This document shows positions 58,833 through 64,000 of a stretch of DNA of 64,000 nucleotides, piece after piece. Source of the stretch: Penelope pileata (Eukaryota > Chordata > Aves > Galliformes > Cracidae). The stretch covers positions 666,908 through 730,907 of the forward strand of contig WBMW01005513.1 of assembly GCA_013396635.1 (NCBI GenBank), in the 5' to 3' direction. The stretch's first letter is position 1. Every line of letters starts with the position of its first letter. Under the pieces are notes generated by a model. The model made no database searches. It was given only the letters and a program-made list of their open reading frames with translations, and was not told where the DNA came from. A program made the position numbers and the translations under genes.

Positions 58833-61800
58833 GCTTCAAAGTACACATTTCATAAAGAAAACAAGTACATGTAATTCTAAATACAAACTGAAGGATCCCA
58901 GTATGTTTTATTTAGAAGCAGCAGCTTAAATCTTTTGTTAATCTTCATGCCTTTTTCTAGGAGGAAGAAATAAGATTTGGTGCCTGGCCAGTTCTGTATT
59001 AATCACGTAAGGTTGTGCCATTATTACATAGGAATCAAACTCCAGTTGGTATGATTGGAAAGGCCTGGTGTTCCTAGTGTTTTGGGAAGCAGAGGGAAAT
59101 TTTGAAGTGCTGTCACAGAAAATAAAGATTATGTACATCCTAATGTAAAGAAAACATAGCAACATGTTCTCTCGTGTGAATAGTTGGAGAGAGAATAATA
59201 ATTAAAAAACAACACCTGATTACTTGAAAGATCCTGCAGTGCAGTCTGTGAAGTTGTGTTTATATGCATACAATTTGAAACTATTAAAAATTGATTTAAA
59301 GATAACAGCTTCTTATGAGACTTGTATTATTTCTATGAATTACCTTACTCCATATGGTCCTCTCATTCCTTAAGCAGCTTTAATAATTAATGTAGCACAG
59401 CCACCATATGTATTTTCAGTCCTTTATTTTGATTCCATAGCGATGCATTCCAATTTGTTTGTATTCAAAGCAGTAATCTTTTTTTCTTTAACTCCCTGTA
59501 TTTATGGCTACATGGCTGATACTGAGCCCTCATCATCTGGGAGGATGAAATTAGATTTCCAATCCCTTTCCTTCCTTACAGTTGAACTTGGACTTTAGAG
59601 CCCTTTGTTAAAGATCCCTGTGAAGTCACATGAACAGATATGGTTTTGTTGGAGAAAATGTCACCCTATTCAGCTCACTCCCTCAGCGAGAGAGGTGTTG
59701 AAAGGTTCTGCCCTGCTCGAGCTCGGCGTGCCCACACTGGCACTGCTCGCCCTGGCTAACTGGAGGCAGGGGCCAGGCACACCCAGCAGCAGGGAGGTTC
59801 CGCTCAGGCTGTGTGCACCGAGGTGCGTGAGCTGGTCTGGGTTGTTTCTCAGTGCCTCTGCGTTTCAGTGGAGATTTAAGCTTACCTTTACATTTTAGTA
59901 AAATGCACTTCACGTCCTTTACTCCTCAACAGGAGCTCAAATACCCACTTGGCTGAAGGCGAATCTTGCTGCATAGATAAGCTGCTTAGATATGGACATC
60001 CCAACTAGGGAACATACTGAATCTCAGATGAGCACATTTCCAAAAGAATAATAAATAAAAAAGTAGGGAGGGTTGTTTGTGCTGTACATTGCATTAACAA
60101 AGAAACAAACGACCCGCAGACTTTCGGTATGTTAAGCTGTCCATCACGCAAATGCATCAAAGGAACAGTTGTTTGTTCTTTGGTATCTTTGGGTGGCTGT
60201 GACAGATGGTCAGGCAGCCCTTCCTGCCATAACACAGACCAGATGTGAACCATTTCATAGAACATGCTAGAGAAGCTCCTTTCCTAAACCTCTAGTAGTG
60301 AGGCCATACTGATTTCAGCTGTGCTTCCGTGTCTCACCACGTCTCCTTCCTCTCCCTTCTTCCACCTTAATGCCAGCAGGGCACCAGCTGACAAACTTTG
60401 ACCTAACAAGAAGATGCCATAAGCTTTAAGCAGTGTGGTGTAGTGATTGTTGTCCTAAATACTGAAATAAAATGTGCACATGGAGAGCAGAGATATCCAC
60501 AGAAGTAGATACAGACATACAATTATCCAATAATGTGGATACCTAAACTTATATAAGCATAACCATACACCCACACAACTTACAAGACTAGACTTATTTT
60601 CAAAATTACAATTTATATTACATTATGTGAGTTAAAGGAATTTGTGAAGCAGAATTCCAGGGTTTTATTAACTCTCTTGTTGCTGCAGCCTTTGTCTTCT
60701 CATCTTCAGACTAAGTTTTCGTTGCAGTAAGCAGTACAGTAACTCAGAGTGTGTAAAAATGTTTTGTGCGAAGGACAAACTCGGAAGCATTGTAGAAAGC
60801 TGTTTTGACATTTATTGTTAAGCTAGTTAGAAAATATTTCCTTTAGACCCAGTCTATCCTAACGCTGATAGCAGTGATCTGCAAAGCACCTTCTGAAGGG
60901 AAAATTGGGTATTTGCACCCTGCTGTTCAGTGCTACCCAAGCAGCACCAAGTGGCCATGCCCAGGTGCGGGGCTCAGCCCAGGGCAGCTGGCTTTCCTGA
61001 ATTAAAACACAAAAGTCCATTCTCTGGGTGGATGATGCTGATGCTGCTATACCCAAAGCCTGCAAACATTCATCTCTTCATGTGGTTTTGTGGACTTGGG
61101 TTTGTTCCTCCGTGTATGTACAGCTCTGTTAGGCAAAGCCATGGTGCAGCCCCAGTGCATGTGGATGTAGGTTCTTGGGGCTCCCTGCACGTCGGAGCCG
61201 GGCCTGGTGGAACATCTGTGTACACTCCGGGGCGTTATGGCCAAGCACTGTCCTCGTGGCACAGACTGCCAGAGCAGATTGCTTTCTTCTGCTCAGAGCG
61301 GCAGGTTTGTGTTCCATGCTTGTGACTGGCGCGTGGCTTTGGTCAAAGATCACGATCTGAAGCTGTGACGTTGGGCGCATTGCAGCCTGGCCGAGCAAAG
61401 CCCACTGCCTCCCCTTGTTGAGCAGAGCGTGGCTTGCAGGGTGCTTGAGCACAGAGCAGGCACCATTATGAGCCAGGCAGTCTGCAGAGAATGAGGAAGC
61501 TGAGCTCGGGCCTGCAAGCACAGCTTGTGTACATATTTGTTGAAAGCTAATTGGCAACGCAGTTGCCTTTCAGAGTTGTTCTTTCACCTATCAGTAGAGC
61601 ACAACTCTGGTACTTAATGTACTGTAGATTACGTAAACACTACCCTGAAATATTTGTACAGGCTATTAACTCTTGTTTTTACACTCCTTGGAGTTACAAA
61701 TGGAATCCTGCTGCAGTGCTTGGAATACTTCAATTCTGAACTCCATTTTGTAATGACATTAAATAATGCTTTCATCCAACTGGCTGGTGTTAGAATGAGA

Positions 61801-63423
61801 AAAGCAAGGGGCCGGTTATCTGGCGAGGAGCTGGCGCTCTCTGAAATTCAGTATCCAAGAAACACTGACATGGTTTGTACCATGTTGTTGAGGAAAACTG
61901 ATAGTCACAAGAATGTTATCTGGAGCAAATGTGCTTGCCTCCTGTTGGGATGTTATAGCTGAAGTTTGGAAGTGCTTGTGTAAGTAACGCTGGGCTGTTT
62001 TGTGTGGCACAGCGTGGTCACTGATGAAGGGGTACAAGATGTGTGTGCAGCGTGGGATCCTGGTATCAGGACGGTGTGCTGGCCCCCAGCTAGCCTGCTG
62101 CTGGTCACTTGGAGGATGCTTACATAGACATGTATTTATTTTTCCTCCCTCGTTCTTCTCAAATTTTATCTTACATTTTGTCCCTGATGAAATGAAGTCA
62201 GAGCTCTACAATTTGTGCTGAACAATAAATCTATGAAAATGTGACCAACTGGCAACAAGTCTTAAAGCCAGTCCTCCATCCTCTAGAGTTTATTCACAAG
62301 CTCTTGACCTAATATGACCATGAACTTGAATAAAATGTTAATAGAGTTTATTGCAGTTCCTCGTGTGACTCGCTGCCACGATAATTAAAACAACATTTAT
62401 AACATCACTGGCTGTAGCACACCAGTGCTTAGCAGAAGTGTTGGCAATATGCTCCCTGAAGGTGTGGTGAGGGACTGCTTCAATTAGTTCAGCAGAACTT
62501 TGTGTATAATCAAACAGGCTAAGGAGATAGAAAATTAAATTAATCAAAGTTCTTCACACCATTATATATCGAGACCTCACAAATAGATTAGATTACAGTT
62601 GACTAAAAAAGTACTTTACTCAGAAAAAGGGAGTGTAATATTTTGTAGGGCAGTGCAAAAGTGTTACTGCTAATGTCTACACATATGTTGGATGCACACT
62701 GCTGTCATGTTTTTGCAGATAAAGGACAGCTGTACTTGGGGACCATCATTTTCACTGTGGAGATGGTAGCCCACTTGCAAGTTTTGGGTTTGTTCTCTAA
62801 ATGCTCCAAAACAATTGCTCCTATATTCAGATAACCTTCTCTTTCCTGCTGTATTTCTTTTCCTTCACCTGGGAACCTCCCCAGTGTGGAGGTGTCTTTA
62901 GTTAGAAATACAGGAAATATCAGGGAAGTTAGCTGAGACTGATCTTTCCTCAGTCTTTTGCAGACCTTAGTTCTCCCCAGTTGTCTAGTAAAACATCCTC
63001 GACACAGGGAATCGCAGTTCTGTCTCTTTGTACATCCTTTCATTCACCTAAATTTTATTAAGAGTTCTTTCAGGTTTGTCCAGCTTTTACATGCATGGAG
63101 GAGTCAAGCTGCTTGGAGGGAAGAAGTAGGTGTAAAGAACAAGTTGCAAAAAGCCTGATTTCATATACAGTCCATCTACCTGTGAGATAGAAAGTAGTAG
63201 TAAGTATGGATGGAACCAGAAGAATGTTGCAATTATTGATGATTTTCAGTAGCATATAGAGATTTATTTCAGATTCCCCTGCTCCTGCAGAAAATTAAAG
63301 ACATTTGATGAAACATTACTTTCTTTCCGGAGATAGGAGCAGTTGTAATGCTTCCATCCAGTTGTTGTCTTCTTTTGGGGGCTATATTTGTTTCTTAAAG
63401 TGATACAAGAAAAAGTAGAAATA

Positions 63424-63973
63424 CAAAGGCTGCTCCAAAAGTAATGTCTCCTGTTTTTATTATTTTGGCCCATGATGTCAGAGGTGGATGTTGGTGGCAT
63501 GGCAGTACAGGCTGAACCTTCCCACCATTATTCCATTCCACGTTGTTGCTGTGTGACATGGCAGCAGAGGGGCACTCTGACAATGGTGTCTGACATGGAA
63601 GCGTGGATGAAGCAAAGGTATGAAATTGAATTCCTACATGCAGAAAACATTGCACCCATTGCATGCATCAATGCTTGCTGAACATTTATGGAGACCAAAC
63701 AGTGGCTGTGAGCACAGTGAGGGGTGGCTGGTGCATTTCAGCAGTGGTGACAGCGACAGTGGGGCATCTCCACTGGTGCAGATTTTTATGAGCACAGTAT
63801 GCAGGTTCTTGTTCATCTCTGGCAAAAACACATAAGTAATGGTGGTGACTATGTTGAAAAGCAGCATTTTGTAGCTGAGACTTTGCTCTATCCAGTAGTG
63901 CTATTGTGCTCTTTGTAGCTGTTGTCATTCCCATGGAAATAAATAGGAGGCATTACTTTCAGGGCAACCTACA
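63424..63973 (+). mobile_element. Short mariner element with internal deletion (Galluhop-like), 550 bp
   Basis: The copy is flanked by TA dinucleotides (63,422-63,423 and 63,974-63,975), the mariner target site. The left end CAAAGGCTGCTCCAAAAGTA (then ATG) matches the reverse complement of the right end TGTAGGTTGCCCTGAAAGTA (then ATG), giving ~23-bp imperfect terminal inverted repeats. GGCTGCTCCAAAAGTAATG and GGAGGCATTACTTT are, from memory, the signature ends of the chicken mariner Galluhop. A full mariner is about 1.2-1.3 kb, so over half of this copy is missing from the middle. It is non-autonomous. Confidence 0.85.
63595..63890 (+). pseudogene. mariner transposase remnant: N-terminal helix-turn-helix joined to C-terminal tail
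   Basis: From the ATG at 63,595 the frame reads MEAWMKQRYEIEFLHAENIA and soon stops. Shifting frame gives YGDQTVAVSTVR, then HFSSGDSDS. This is the DNA-binding N-terminal part of an IS630/mariner-type transposase. Directly after it, another frame reads ADFYEHSMQVLVHLWQKHIS and NGGDYVEK, the C-terminal tail. The whole catalytic DDD core between them is absent, and at least two frameshifts plus stops are present, so no functional enzyme can be made. The same N-to-C junction is expected in other copies if this is a propagated deletion family. Confidence 0.75.
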
Positions 63974-64000
63974 TATATTGCTTCTCTTACTTGAGAGAAA

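Larger units (their letters stand above)
54037..63423. other. Non-coding DNA, no gene seen
   Basis: Long, AT-rich, almost repeat-free stretch. It holds an 18-base A run (58,815-58,832) and a purine-rich stretch at about 57,127-57,180. The octamer-containing cluster at 57.1-57.4 kb is listed separately. G+C rises at 60.9-61.5 kb without a clear CpG island. Short frames show no domain. Confidence 0.5.

Noticed and set aside
1..64000. CRISPR array, tRNA or rRNA genes, bacterial or phage operons
   Set aside because: No regularly spaced repeats, no tRNA B-box with cloverleaf, no rRNA core sequences and no closely packed coding frames. The repeats are vertebrate, specifically avian.

Overview
The window looks like nuclear DNA of a bird, most likely a galliform. 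The evidence is the repeat content: four CR1 LINE 3' ends with the usual short octamer-like tail, a short mariner derivative whose terminal inverted repeats match the chicken Galluhop type, an avian-type endogenous retrovirus LTR fragment, and a decayed hAT transposon. Interspersed repeats are few, as is normal for birds. No intact, recognisable protein-coding gene is visible. Open frames on both strands are short, of biased composition, and match no family I know. I read the window as the 5' flank or 5' end plus very long intron(s) of one gene, or as a gene desert with regulatory DNA. I cannot name the gene.

Layout: positions 1-625 are a dense CpG island, probably a promoter with part of a first exon. 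From 0.6 to 27.7 kb is mostly unique non-coding DNA with A-tracts, an old LTR at 12.6 kb, a small CpG cluster at 14.9 kb, and weak exon-like segments at 9.0, 10.9 and 24.7 kb. From 27.7 to 40 kb lies most of the repeat load: a hAT fossil (27,767-28,639), an AT-rich tract joined to a plus-strand CR1 (30.0-30.4 kb), three minus-strand CR1 pieces (32.5, 34.1, 39.8 kb), and an assembly gap (34,811-34,831). A second tiny CpG island at 36.0-36.2 kb has an ATG-led frame running into a consensus splice donor. From 40 to 63.4 kb is nearly repeat-free; it holds the best exon candidate (47,234-47,360, probably untranslated), a possible 38-nt microexon at 54.0 kb, and two clusters of developmental transcription-factor motifs (52.7 and 57.3 kb). 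The window ends in a 550-bp mariner element.

If one plus-strand gene is involved, the simplest model is a CpG-island promoter at the left edge, an internal alternative promoter near 36.1 kb, and a non-coding 5' exon at 47.2 kb spliced to coding exons beyond the window. This is inference from splice and CpG signals. Transcript data would settle it.
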